Shown here: piece by piece, positions 18,324-26,344 of the stretch | Numbering within the stretch: the first letter of the stretch is position 1 | How the letters are laid out: each line of letters opens with the position of its first letter | DNA from: Hymenobacter aerilatus | GTDB lineage: Bacteria > Bacteroidota > Bacteroidia > Cytophagales > Hymenobacteraceae | Assembly (NCBI RefSeq): GCF_022921095.1 | Contig: NZ_CP095053.1 | Location: 3,948,501 to 4,012,500, forward strand | Direction of reading: 5' to 3' | DNA length: 64,000 bases | Program-made: the position numbers and the translations under genes | Notes under the pieces: model-generated | Seen by the model: the letters and a program-made list of their open reading frames with translations, nothing else | Database searches by the model: none | What the model was told of the DNA's origin: nothing

Positions 18324-19475
18324 ATGAAAACTGAAGCTGATTACTACGCGCTATTTGAATCCTATCGGGCCGGCGAGTTGGCTGCGCCTGCGCGCCAGGA
18401 GTTGGAGCGCCGCCTTGCCGCCGACCCTAGCTTTGCCCAGCAGCTCACCGATTATGACTTGCTGAGCGGTACCCTGCGCGGCTACGGCGAGCGGCTGAGC
18501 ACACGCCGCAAGCTGCAAGCCTTCCAGGCCACATTAGACGCCGAAGCCACCGCCGAAGAAACTTATCAAACCGGCAACCCGCTGATGCCAACGGTGCATA
18601 TCTCGGGGGTAGAGCGCACCCTCCGCGAGTTCTGGGGTAGCCACCGGGCCACCATTGCCGTAGCCGCTTCAGTGGCCATTATGGCCGTATTCGGCACTTT
18701 GCTGGGTATTGAGTGGTGGAAGGCGGCCCAAAAGCCGGCTCCTACCTATGGCTATACCATGCTGCGCCGAGAGGTGGAGCGCATCAAGCGCACGCAGCGG
18801 GCTATGAACCGCGCCATCACCCAGATTGACGGGAACAAAGCAGAAGAAATAAATCCCGGCAAATTCAGCGGCACGGGCTTCGCGCTGTCGCCCAACGGCT
18901 ACCTGGTCACCAGCTACCACGTGATCCAGGGCGCCGACTCGCTGCTGGTGGAGAGCCGCACGCACGAGCACTACCGCGCCGAGCCAGTCTTCACCGATGT
19001 GACCCGCGACCTGGCTATTCTGCGCATTGTAGACAAAGACTTCCGCGGTTTCGGTCGCCTGCCCTACTCCTTCAAGCGCACCACCGCCGACCTAGGCGAG
19101 CGGGTGTATACGCTGGGATACCCCCGCGAGGACCTCGTATTCAACGACGGCTCCCTGAGTGCCCGCTCTGGCTTCGAGGGCGACACGGGCTTCTACCAGA
19201 TTTCGATTCCGGTGAATCCCGGCAACTCGGGCGGCCCGGTGCTGGATGATCGGGGCAACCTGATTGGCATCGTCAGCGGCAAGCAGTCGGATGTGCAGAG
19301 CGCGGCCTTTGCCACCAAGTCGTCCTACCTCACCCGCCTCGTCGATTCACTGCAAACGGCGGCCGTGGCGCACCCCATCACCCTACCCCGCGCCAATTTG
19401 CTGACCGGCTCTTCCCGCCCCCAGCAAATCCGGAAATTGCAGAACTACGTTTTTGTAGTGAAGGTGTACGAATAA
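18324..19475 (+). CDS. Anti-sigma-like domain fused to membrane-anchored trypsin-like protease
   Basis: 383 residues. Residues 1-60 (YYALFESYRAGELAAPARQE ... LAADPSFAQQL) look like the short cytoplasmic sigma-binding region seen in Bacteroidota anti-sigma factors. A single span lies at about 109-129 (TIAVAASVAIMAVFGTLLGI). Residues 180-345 form a trypsin-like (S1C/HtrA-type) protease with His199 (TSYHV), Asp229 (TRDLAIL) and Ser302 (NPGNSGGPVLD). No PDZ domain follows. The protease would sit in the periplasm while the N-terminus faces the cytoplasm. It directly follows the ECF sigma gene and likely forms its signalling partner. Confidence 0.82.
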   Translation: MKTEADYYALFESYRAGELAAPARQELERRLAADPSFAQQLTDYDLLSGTLRGYGERLSTRRKLQAFQATLDAEATAEETYQTGNPLMPTVHISGVERTLREFWGSHRATIAVAASVAIMAVFGTLLGIEWWKAAQKPAPTYGYTMLRREVERIKRTQRAMNRAITQIDGNKAEEINPGKFSGTGFALSPNGYLVTSYHVIQGADSLLVESRTHEHYRAEPVFTDVTRDLAILRIVDKDFRGFGRLPYSFKRTTADLGERVYTLGYPREDLVFNDGSLSARSGFEGDTGFYQISIPVNPGNSGGPVLDDRGNLIGIVSGKQSDVQSAAFATKSSYLTRLVDSLQTAAVAHPITLPRANLLTGSSRPQQIRKLQNYVFVVKVYE

Positions 19476-19501
19476 AAAAGACCCCTCCAAGGTTTTGGAA
19501 C

Positions 19502-19528
19502 CTCCGCCGTTCGGCGGAGCTTTTTTTT
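19502..19528 (+). terminator. Intrinsic terminator
   Basis: 8-bp GC stem CTCCGCCG / CGGCGGAG, 2-nt loop, then eight T; ends the sigma/protease unit. Confidence 0.9.
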
Positions 19529-19649
19529 GCTATCCGCAGAAATCAGCAAAAAGAGGCAGCCTGCGCCCGCCTTTTCCCGTAGGAGTACCGGTAACGTCCT
19601 TCGGGGCACACCACTTGGTTTCCCGTCACTTTTCTCTCTACTCTTTCCT

Positions 19650-19886
19650 ATGGCCAACGACATCCAATCTCTCGACAAAATTACGCCCGAAGACATCGCC
19701 CGCACGTTTGAAAGCGCCTACCACGTATTCCAGGGCGACCACGACCACATGGAGGACTTGTTCAAAAACGGCGCTTCCTTGCTTCAGAAATCAGCGCAGA
19801 AGTTCACGTCTACCCAATTGGTACTGGGCATTGCGGCCCTCGCCGGGGTAGCCATCTTCTTCATCAACCGCGCCGACAAGAACTAG
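19650..19886 (+). CDS. Small single-span membrane protein
   Basis: 78 residues from ATG 19650 (MANDIQSLDKITPEDIARTF), preceded by a pyrimidine-rich leader; an upstream in-frame codon at 19527 falls inside the preceding terminator region and is rejected. The first 50 residues are polar and helical; residues 52-74 form one membrane span (STQLVLGIAALAGVAIFFINRA). A conserved-type hypothetical; no function can be given. A strong terminator follows 17 bases after the stop. Confidence 0.72.
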   Translation: MANDIQSLDKITPEDIARTFESAYHVFQGDHDHMEDLFKNGASLLQKSAQKFTSTQLVLGIAALAGVAIFFINRADKN

Positions 19887-19903
19887 TCGTTCTGCTCTTC
19901 GCA

Positions 19904-19950
19904 AATACAAAAAGCCCCGATTACAACACGTAATCGGGGCTTTTTGTATT
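19904..19950. terminator. Bidirectional intrinsic terminator
   Basis: 20-bp perfect stem (AATACAAAAAGCCCCGATTA and its complement) around CAACACG, with A- and T-runs; lies between convergent genes. Confidence 0.92.
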
Positions 19951-20011
19951 AGAAGGGTACGCGCCTGGTTGGTTGTACTTCGCTCAATATGACCAATAAC
20001 TCCTTGTCGCG

Positions 20012-20434
20012 CTACTCCTCGCGCAACTCGTAGCCACAGTGAAAGCAATGGTAGCGAATACCGCGCAACGAATAAATAAGGCGGGTGAAGAAGCGCGGGG
20101 CGGCCGGGGCGCCGGGGCGCACCTCAGCGGTGGCAATGTCGGGGGAGCCGCAACGGGCACAGGTAAGCACAGCGTCCTCCTGCGCATCCGGGTCGGGTAG
20201 GATGGTCATAGGTACGGTTTCTTCCAATAGCGCCGTGCGCGCCGCCTCGGCATCCTGCTGGCGCACGTGCAAGCGCACCCCACCCGAAATAGGACCATAG
20301 GGGCGGTTTTCGTTGCTTACAAAGCAAGGAATTTCTTCGGCGTCGAGGCGGCTCTTGGCTATGTGCGCGGCAATGGAATCCGGGAAGGAAGCCAGCAGAA
20401 TGATGCGGTCGGCAGAAGGAACAACGGAAGACAT
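20012..20434 (-). CDS. DUF2007-type protein with zinc ribbon
   Basis: 140 residues from ATG 20434 (MSSVVPSADRIILLASFPDS). The N-terminal half matches the DUF2007 'putative signal transducing protein' fold: ASFPDSIAAHIAKSRLDAEEIPCFV ... GVRLHVRQQDAEAARTAL. The C-terminal half has two CxxC knuckles (CARCGSPDI and CFHCGYEL), a probable zinc ribbon. An earlier in-frame start at 20500 would add a hydrophobic 22 residues and cannot be wholly excluded. Function unknown. Likely cytosolic. Confidence 0.75.
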   Translation of the reverse strand: MSSVVPSADRIILLASFPDSIAAHIAKSRLDAEEIPCFVSNENRPYGPISGGVRLHVRQQDAEAARTALLEETVPMTILPDPDAQEDAVLTCARCGSPDIATAEVRPGAPAAPRFFTRLIYSLRGIRYHCFHCGYELREE

Positions 20435-20515
20435 AACAGGGAAATGCGAGGCGGCAGCAAATAACAGAAAAGCCAAGGAAGAAGCGTGCTTGATGTGCAA
20501 CTACCCTACTTGGCT

Positions 20516-20551
20516 AAACAAAAAGCGCACCCGGAGAGTGCGCTTTTGTTT
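20516..20551. terminator. Bidirectional intrinsic terminator
   Basis: Stem AAACAAAAAGCGCAC / GTGCGCTTTTGTTT with loop CCGGAGA. It sits between the MFS small-subunit stop (20569, minus) and the DUF2007 gene, and ends the transporter unit. Confidence 0.85.
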
Positions 20552-20568
20552 GCGTGTTATTCGCTAGC

Positions 20569-20709
20569 TCAGCTGTTGAACAGGGCCAGCGCTTTAATGA
20601 ACGTCTGAGAAATGCCCCAGAGCAGGGGCACCCCTACAAACAGCCAGGACAAAACAAGAGAGCCACCGCTGGAAGTGGTTTCGGGGGTGGAGGTGTTGCG
20701 TGAATCCAT
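20569..20709 (-). CDS. MFS transporter small subunit, 46 residues
   Basis: A short open frame not obvious by length: ATG at 20709, stop TGA at 20569. The protein starts MDSRNTSTPETTSSGGSLVL and has one membrane span, SWLFVGVPLLWGISQTFIKA, followed by LALFNS. This is the pattern of the tiny 'MFS transporter small subunit' found beside OFA-type (oxalate/formate antiporter family) transporters. It begins 37 bases after the stop of such a transporter on the same strand and ends just before a terminator, so the two are co-transcribed. Role in the transporter: assembly or stability, inferred only. Confidence 0.82.
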   Translation of the reverse strand: MDSRNTSTPETTSSGGSLVLSWLFVGVPLLWGISQTFIKALALFNS

Positions 20710-20745
20710 ATTAAGGTAGGAAGCAAAGGTGGGGACTAGACCGGC

Positions 20746-22149
20746 TTAGTGGCCGCCGGCTTCGATGGTAACAGGGCCTTTCTCGTAGTATTCTTCTTTT
20801 ACGGGGCGCACGGCCAGGTTGGCCAGCAACCCTACTACCAGCACGCCAGCCATAGTGTAAAATACGTTTTGGTAGGCCGCAGCGCCTGTTAGGTTTTGCT
20901 CTTTGGCGTGCTCACTGAGCGTATGTACAATCAGTGGACCCAGTACCCCAGCCGTGCTCCAGGCCGTGAGCAAGCGCCCGTGAATGGCCCCTACCTGGTA
21001 CTTACCGAACAGATCGGAAAGGTAGGCGGGCGCAGTAGCAAAGCCGCCTCCGTACATACTGATAATCACGCAGGCCGCCACCACGTACAGCGTCAGCAGC
21101 AGGCTCGCGCCCAGAGTCGGAATGAGGGCGTAGAGGATGATGCCCAGGATAAAGTAGATGGCGTAGGTGGTTTTGCGTCCTAGCTTATCAGAAGCCGACG
21201 ACCAGAAAAAGCGACCGAGCAGGTTGAACAAGCTTAGGAGCCCTACAAAACCCGCCGCCGCGGCTGCCGTCACGCCCCGGCCTGCACCCATTGCCCCATC
21301 CGAGAAGGTGTTCTGAATCAGGGGTGAAGCGGTTTCGAGCACACCGATACCGGCCGTTACGTTGGTGAGCAGCACCACCCACAGCAACCAGAACTGCGGG
21401 GTTTTGATAGCGTTATCGGCCGATACGTTGCCGGTGGTTATCATGGCGTTGTGCTCAGTGCTCGGCACGTAGCCGGCCGGGGCCCAATCGTCGGCGGGCA
21501 CCCGAATGGTCCACACGCCGAACTGCATGAACAGCAGGTAGATGATGCCCATTACAATGAAGGTAGGCGCCACGCCCTGCGGTGCCGAGCCTTTGAAATG
21601 GTCCATGAGGGCCACGGCCAGCGGGGAGCCAATCATGGCGCCGCCGCCAAAACCCATAATAGCCATACCCGTGGCCACGCCCTTGCGGTCCGGAAACCAC
21701 TTAATCAGGGTGCTCACCGGCGAAATATAGCCGATACCCAGACCGATGCCACCCACAAAGCCGTAGCCGAAATACAGCAGTGCCAGCGAGTGCAAATGCA
21801 CCCCCAGCGAGCCAATCAGGAAGCCGCCGCCGAAGCACAGGGAAGCGGCCATCATGGCTTTGCGTGGCCCTACCCTTTCCAACCATTTGCCGAATACGGC
21901 CGCCGAAAGACCCAGCAGCACAATGGCAATGGAAAAGGTCCAGCCGATCTGGCCGGGCGTCCAGTCGTCGGGGGCGGGGTTGGCGGGGTCGCCGCTGATG
22001 AGGGAGCCCAGCGGCTTGTTGAATACGCTGAAGGCATAGGCCTGCCCGATAGCCAGGTGAATAGCCAGCGCCGCCGGCGGAATCAGCCAGCGGTTGTAGC
22101 CCGGGCCCGCTATGGTGCGGCTGCGGTCCAGTAGAGAAGATTCTGCCAT
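20746..22149 (-). CDS. OFA-family MFS transporter
   Basis: 467 residues from ATG 22149 (MAESSLLDRSRTIAGPGYNR); an in-frame codon at 22197 is less likely. Twelve hydrophobic spans; the first carries AIHLAIGQAYAFSVFNKPLG, typical of the oxalate/formate antiporter (OFA) subfamily, and the loop 2-3 motif is GKWLERVGPRKAMM. FPDRKGVATGMAIMGFGGGAMIGSPL is the conserved central block. Substrate is probably a small carboxylate, which sequence alone cannot fix. It is followed by its small companion protein. Confidence 0.86.
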   Translation of the reverse strand: MAESSLLDRSRTIAGPGYNRWLIPPAALAIHLAIGQAYAFSVFNKPLGSLISGDPANPAPDDWTPGQIGWTFSIAIVLLGLSAAVFGKWLERVGPRKAMMAASLCFGGGFLIGSLGVHLHSLALLYFGYGFVGGIGLGIGYISPVSTLIKWFPDRKGVATGMAIMGFGGGAMIGSPLAVALMDHFKGSAPQGVAPTFIVMGIIYLLFMQFGVWTIRVPADDWAPAGYVPSTEHNAMITTGNVSADNAIKTPQFWLLWVVLLTNVTAGIGVLETASPLIQNTFSDGAMGAGRGVTAAAAAGFVGLLSLFNLLGRFFWSSASDKLGRKTTYAIYFILGIILYALIPTLGASLLLTLYVVAACVIISMYGGGFATAPAYLSDLFGKYQVGAIHGRLLTAWSTAGVLGPLIVHTLSEHAKEQNLTGAAAYQNVFYTMAGVLVVGLLANLAVRPVKEEYYEKGPVTIEAGGH

Positions 22150-22317
22150 ACGAGGGGTAGGAATTTGGGTGAGAAGGGGGAAGAGTACTGCAACCATTTC
22201 GCTTCCAATAGTCTGCTGAAATGGTACGCACCAGTAAATAGCTGCTTTTACGCGCCAAAATCAATTTGACACGACTATTTTTTGCTAAATACCTATAGCC
22301 CGTATTTCCACCGGCAG

Positions 22318-23814
22318 CTACTGTATAGCTGGCTTCCCAAACAGCCAACCTTTCAGGCCCTTGGCCCGTGTGCCGCGCACAAAATCCTGGATGCCCACTG
22401 CCATACGCGCAGCCATTTCCTGCTGAAACTTGGGGTCAATCAGGCGCCGCTCATCATCAGGATTAGAAACAAAGGCTGTTTCGACTAGGGCATTGGGGTA
22501 TTCAGTGGGACCATTCAGGCCAAAGTTGAAGCTACCTACGTTGCCGGCCCCGCGCAGACCAGTACGGCGCATCTGCGCATACAGCGCCTCCGACAGCGGC
22601 CGAAATACCACGTAGCGGTAGTAGGTGCTGGTGCCCTGCGTGGCGGCGTTGCCCGAGGAGTTGACGTGAATACTCACCAGCAGATTGGGTCGCGCCCGCC
22701 GTAGCTGCCGCACCCGGTCACTGATTTCGAGGCTGGCGTCGTCGGTGCGCGTCATCACCACGCGGGCACCACGGCGCTCTAGCTCCCGTTGTAGCTGGCG
22801 GGCAATGGCCAGGGTCAGGTCTTTCTCGCGGGCGCCGGTGCTACCCGTAGCGCCCACGTTAGTGCCGCCATGGCCGGCATCCACGGCCACTACCAGCCCG
22901 CGCAGTCGTAGCTTGGCCGGCGGGCGGCGCACTTGTATTTCCAACGTATTGCCTTTGTAGCCAATGTGGTACCCCCAGCTTTGCGGATGCTTCAGAAGCA
23001 ACACCATCCGAAACACATCGGGCGCCACTTGCTCGTAGTGCACGTCGCCGAGGGCTTGCAGGCCTTCGCGTTGGGTTATCCAGTTGGTATTAGAAGTAGC
23101 TCCAAAAACATCCACTTCCAGGCGGGCAGGGTTGGTGAGAAGCTGCGAGCGGTAGGGTAGGCGGGCCGTGAGGGGCACCCGTACATAGTCGAGCACCGAG
23201 TCGCCGCGCACGTCCCAGGAGCCGGTGAGCGAGGTAGGCACAAAGCCGCCGGGCGGCAGTAGCTGCACCTGGTCCTGCGGTATCCAGGCGGTTTGGGTTT
23301 CGGCTAGGCGCACGCGGTAGAGGTTGCCTACCCTGCCCGTGAGGTGCAGCACCACGGCCGAGTCGAGGTAGCCGATTTTGGCTCCGCCCAGTCGATCTTC
23401 GCCTAGGCCGTAGTTGAGGTAGGAAAGGTTGGAGGTGGTTTGAGCCAACTGCGGCTCGTTGGGGTTTAATAGCCGCACCCGGTTTTTGCTGCTGGCCGTG
23501 GCGCGGGTGCTATCGGTAGCCACCAGCTGAAAGGTGACAGGCCGGTTGGCCAGCGTGTCGCCGGGCTGCACCACGTACGTGGCCTGGTAGGTGCCGCGCT
23601 GGTTGGGAAGCTCTGTCAGGCGCTGGCCGCGGTAGAACGTAACGCGGCTGCCTGGCCTACCCTTGAGGCGCACTTGCAGCCGGTCGCCGGGTTGCAGCCA
23701 TTGGTCAGCAGCGGGTACCAGGGTAGCGCTTTCAATCAGTTGTTGCGCCGGGGCCAGCAAGGGTAGCAACCAAAATAGGAATAGCGCGAAACGTGCAGAA
23801 AAGGAATGTAGCAT
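22318..23814 (-). CDS. N-acetylmuramoyl-L-alanine amidase (Amidase_3)
   Basis: 498 residues from ATG 23814, which begins a signal peptide (MLHSFSARFALFLFWLLPLLAPAQ). Residues about 20-300 are beta-rich, with an SH3-like part (GNLYRVRLAETQTAWIPQDQV). The catalytic Amidase_3 domain starts at VVAVDAGHGG (His315), with Glu in GAREKDLTL, His in LLVSIHVNSSGN and the catalytic Glu in NALVETAFVSN, the full zinc/catalytic set. It cleaves the amide bond between MurNAc and the peptide stem of peptidoglycan in the periplasm. The next upstream gene is also minus-strand but is separated by a terminator. Confidence 0.9.
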   Translation of the reverse strand: MLHSFSARFALFLFWLLPLLAPAQQLIESATLVPAADQWLQPGDRLQVRLKGRPGSRVTFYRGQRLTELPNQRGTYQATYVVQPGDTLANRPVTFQLVATDSTRATASSKNRVRLLNPNEPQLAQTTSNLSYLNYGLGEDRLGGAKIGYLDSAVVLHLTGRVGNLYRVRLAETQTAWIPQDQVQLLPPGGFVPTSLTGSWDVRGDSVLDYVRVPLTARLPYRSQLLTNPARLEVDVFGATSNTNWITQREGLQALGDVHYEQVAPDVFRMVLLLKHPQSWGYHIGYKGNTLEIQVRRPPAKLRLRGLVVAVDAGHGGTNVGATGSTGAREKDLTLAIARQLQRELERRGARVVMTRTDDASLEISDRVRQLRRARPNLLVSIHVNSSGNAATQGTSTYYRYVVFRPLSEALYAQMRRTGLRGAGNVGSFNFGLNGPTEYPNALVETAFVSNPDDERRLIDPKFQQEMAARMAVGIQDFVRGTRAKGLKGWLFGKPAIQ

Positions 23815-23841
23815 GAGCGGTAAGCAACGGAATTTCAATAG

Positions 23842-23869
23842 AAAAGCCTCGTCATATGGCGAGGCTTTT
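23842..23869 (-). terminator. Intrinsic terminator
   Basis: 10-bp stem AAAAGCCTCG / CGAGGCTTTT around TCATATGG, downstream of the minus-strand lipoprotein gene; A/T runs on both sides. Confidence 0.75.
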
Positions 23870-23949
23870 AGTAGAGGTAGTTTGAGAGTTATTCCTCGCG
23901 TTATGTTGGAATAACCCACCGAACAAGTGTTCAAAATGACAGGCTCAAC

Positions 23950-24495
23950 CTACTGCTTATTACCCACAGCCTTACCTAGATCCTTCACGTCGCGGCCGGT
24001 TTCCAGGGCTGTAAATTCAGTCTGCAGCGCCCGGATATGAATTTCGTCGCGGCCTTTTACATCCAAGCGCACGGCCCGCAGCTGTTCGTTCAGACGACGG
24101 TAGATGGCCGTGGCGTAGTCCCAGTCGCGCTGCGTCCAGGTGCGACGTTGGGCACGCACTTGCTGCAAAAACTGTTTGTAAGCCGGCTCAATGGTGGTAG
24201 CCGTCAGGGCACCTATATCTGTGTAGGTGCCCAGCAGTTGCGTGGTGAAGGTAGCCTCCGCGGCAGGGTCGAGGGGCTGGCGGTTGCGAACCCGCGCCGC
24301 AGAGTCGTAGCGGGCGGCGCGGCCAGCGGCGGCATTTATTTTATTACCGGCGCGGTTGGCTATAGTATCCAGCCGGTTCACGCCTTTTTCCAGAGCCGCC
24401 TGCCGCTCGCGGGGCGTACTGTCGCAGGCCGTTAGGAGGCTGAGGGGTAGGGCCACCAGGGCCATGGCTTTGCGTAGGGTACGGAGTAGCATCAT
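23950..24495 (-). CDS. Lipoprotein of unknown function
   Basis: 181 residues from ATG 24495. The signal MMLLRTLRKAMALVALPLSLL ends in the lipobox LTAC, so Cys is the lipidated residue. The mature protein is helical and charged (RQAALEKGVNRLDTIANRAGNKIN ... RTWTQRDWDYATAIYRRLNEQLRAVRLDVKGRDEIHIRALQ), with a likely coiled coil. No enzyme motif. It looks like a Bacteroidota hypothetical related to DUF6565-type proteins, but I am not sure of this. Outer-membrane or inner-membrane anchoring cannot be told. Confidence 0.68.
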   Translation of the reverse strand: MMLLRTLRKAMALVALPLSLLTACDSTPRERQAALEKGVNRLDTIANRAGNKINAAAGRAARYDSAARVRNRQPLDPAAEATFTTQLLGTYTDIGALTATTIEPAYKQFLQQVRAQRRTWTQRDWDYATAIYRRLNEQLRAVRLDVKGRDEIHIRALQTEFTALETGRDVKDLGKAVGNKQ

Positions 24496-24677
24496 GAGCG
24501 CGTGTACGCAGGTAAGTGGCCCCAAGTTGAGTGCAACAACGGCCGCGTCTGGCACTACTCGCGCAGCTTATCTACAGACAGCAGCACATACACCATTGGC
24601 ACCAGACAACTGTGCTTTCAGGCCAGACTTCATTCGTTCCAAATTGTGCGGCACGCTCCTGGAAGCTCATCAGAAAT

Positions 24678-25148
24678 TCAGCTGTCTAGTTGGTCGCGCA
24701 GGTCGCGTAGTTCTTCCTGCAAGCCGGGCCAGTGCGGGCACAGCACTTCGAGGCGGCGTAATACATGCAATGCACCCCGGTGGTGACCAAGTTGACGCAG
24801 AATCATGGCCCAGCCACTCAACGCTCCAAAATGACGTGGCTCACGGCGCAGGGTTTCCTCAATATCGGTGAGGGAAGCGCGGTACTCGCCCCGCATAAAG
24901 TAGGCGGTGGCGCGCTTGTTCCAGCCCTCGGCCCACTCGGGGCGGGCGGCAATCAACTCGCTGAAGTAGGCAATGGCCCGGGTATACTCCTCGGCGGCCA
25001 ACGCCCGTATTCCTGCCTCTAGCTGCTTGTCCAGCTTCTGCTCACCGGTTGTCAGCCACAGCTGCCAGATGCCGTCGCGCAAGGCTTCAATCTCGGCTGG
25101 CGCCGTGGCCACGCGCAGCTGCGCAAATAACTCGTCGAGGGAGGTCAA
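24678..25148 (-). CDS. Tetratricopeptide (TPR) repeat protein
   Basis: 156 residues, no signal peptide. Two or three TPR units are visible: RALAAEEYTRAIAYFSELIAARPEWAEGW, NKRATAYFMRGEYRASLTDIEETLRREPRHFGAL and GWAMILRQLGHHRGALHVLRRLEVLCPHW, each with the helix-turn-helix A/G and Y/F pattern (named here by the anchor residues W8, G/A20, A27). Likely a cytosolic protein-interaction module; partner unknown. It is followed by 180 bases without any feature I can identify, and its start lies next to an inverted repeat. Confidence 0.82.
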   Translation of the reverse strand: MTSLDELFAQLRVATAPAEIEALRDGIWQLWLTTGEQKLDKQLEAGIRALAAEEYTRAIAYFSELIAARPEWAEGWNKRATAYFMRGEYRASLTDIEETLRREPRHFGALSGWAMILRQLGHHRGALHVLRRLEVLCPHWPGLQEELRDLRDQLDS

Positions 25149-25154
25149 AAGGTA

Positions 25155-25254
25155 AACTGGTGAGATGGTGAAATAGTGAGTTTGACGTTCAATGACCTTT
25201 GTACGGCATGCGCCGCCAGCACGTTAAACTCACCATTTCGCCATCTCACCAGTT
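25155..25254. repeat. Inverted repeat of GTGA-type 9-bp units
   Basis: Arms 25155-25183 and 25226-25254 pair at 27 of 29 positions. Each arm is built of 9-bp units such as TGGTGAGA(T) and TGGTGAAAT. It lies between the TPR gene start and the metF stop codon. The same unit type occurs at 41041-41175 and 52417-52523. Confidence 0.8.
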
Positions 25255-25260
25255 CACCAC

Positions 25261-26217
25261 TTAAAACAGCGCGGCGGCTACTTTGCGCACGGCCTCCGAT
25301 TTGCCCATACTGTAGTAGTGCAGGCAAGGCACGCCGTGAGCCATCAGCTCGCGACTCTGGTTGATGCACCACTCGATGCCGATCTGACGGGCAGCGGCAT
25401 TATCGGGGGCCAAGTGCACGGCCTCGCTCAGTTCCTCGGGGATGTTGAGGTAAAACGAGCGGGGTAGGGCCGTGAGCTGCCCTTTAGTGGTCAGGGGCTT
25501 CAGGCCTGGAATGATGGGCACGGTAATACCCGCCGCCCGGCAACGCTGCTCGAAGTTGAAGAACTGCTCGTTGTCGAAGAACATTTGCGTCACGATGTAA
25601 TCGGCGCCGCGGTCTACCTTGTGCTTAAGGTAGCGAATGTCGGCGCCCGAGTTGGGCGACTCAAAGTGTTTTTCGGGGTAGCCCGCCGTACCGATGCAGA
25701 AGTTGGTGGCCGAGGTTTCATCCTGTTCCTCGTCCAGGTAGCCGCCTTTGTTCAGGTCGGCTACCTGCCCAATCAGGTCGCAGGCGTACGCGTGGCCATC
25801 GGGCTCGGGCTTAAACTGGCCTTCACTCTTGATCGGGTCGCCGCGCAGAGCCAGCACCGTGTCGATGCCCAGGAAGTGCAGGTCGATGAGGGCGTTTTCA
25901 GTTTCCTCCTTAGTGAAGCCCCCGCATATCAGGTGCGGCACGGTATCCACATCGAACCGGTTTTTGATGGCCGCGCAGATGCCTACTGTACCCGGCCGGC
26001 GGCGCACGGTGTGCTTTTCCAGCAAGCCGTTGGTGTGCTTGCGGTACACATACTCCTCGCGGTGATAGGTAACGTCGATAAATGGCGGCTTGAACTCCAT
26101 CAGCGGCTCGATGTTGGAGAACAGAGTCTGAATATTTTCGCCCTTTTTGGGTGGTAGCACTTCAAAGGAGAAGAGCGTTTTGCCGGTGGCCTTCGCCAGG
26201 TGTTCGGTGACTTTCAT
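25261..26217 (-). CDS. metF: Methylenetetrahydrofolate reductase
   Basis: 318 residues, usual for bacterial MetF. N-terminus KTLFSFEVLPPKKGENIQ holds the family catalytic Glu in SFEVLPPK. Further matches: PFIDVTYHRE, GGFTKEETENALIDLHFLGIDTVLALRGDP, DYIVTQMFFDNEQFFNF, PIIPGLKPL. It reduces 5,10-methylene-THF to 5-methyl-THF with FAD and NADH, supplying the methyl group to MetH. It lies 127 bases after metH on the same strand and is probably read from the riboswitch-controlled metH promoter. Confidence 0.95.
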   Translation of the reverse strand: MKVTEHLAKATGKTLFSFEVLPPKKGENIQTLFSNIEPLMEFKPPFIDVTYHREEYVYRKHTNGLLEKHTVRRRPGTVGICAAIKNRFDVDTVPHLICGGFTKEETENALIDLHFLGIDTVLALRGDPIKSEGQFKPEPDGHAYACDLIGQVADLNKGGYLDEEQDETSATNFCIGTAGYPEKHFESPNSGADIRYLKHKVDRGADYIVTQMFFDNEQFFNFEQRCRAAGITVPIIPGLKPLTTKGQLTALPRSFYLNIPEELSEAVHLAPDNAAARQIGIEWCINQSRELMAHGVPCLHYYSMGKSEAVRKVAAALF

Positions 26218-26235
26218 GGGTAGCGACCCAACGGG

Positions 26236-26333
26236 CCCAGGGTTGAAACCCTAGACTACGAAGCGGGTAAATGAAGCGAAAGAAATAGGATGACACGCAG
26301 AGGCGCTGCGTAGCCCAGAGCTTCAGCCCTGGG
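26236..26333. repeat. Imperfect inverted repeat (CCCAGGGTTGAAACCCT)
   Basis: Arms 26236-26260 and 26309-26333; about 19 of 25 positions pair. It lies in the metH-metF gap, and could shape transcript ends or stability there. Confidence 0.6.
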
Positions 26334-26344
26334 ACGTTGTGGAA

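Noticed and set aside
21451..22134. 227-residue plus-strand frame
   Set aside because: Antisense to the OFA transporter, His/Gly/Gln-rich with no recognised domain; a shadow of the transporter gene.
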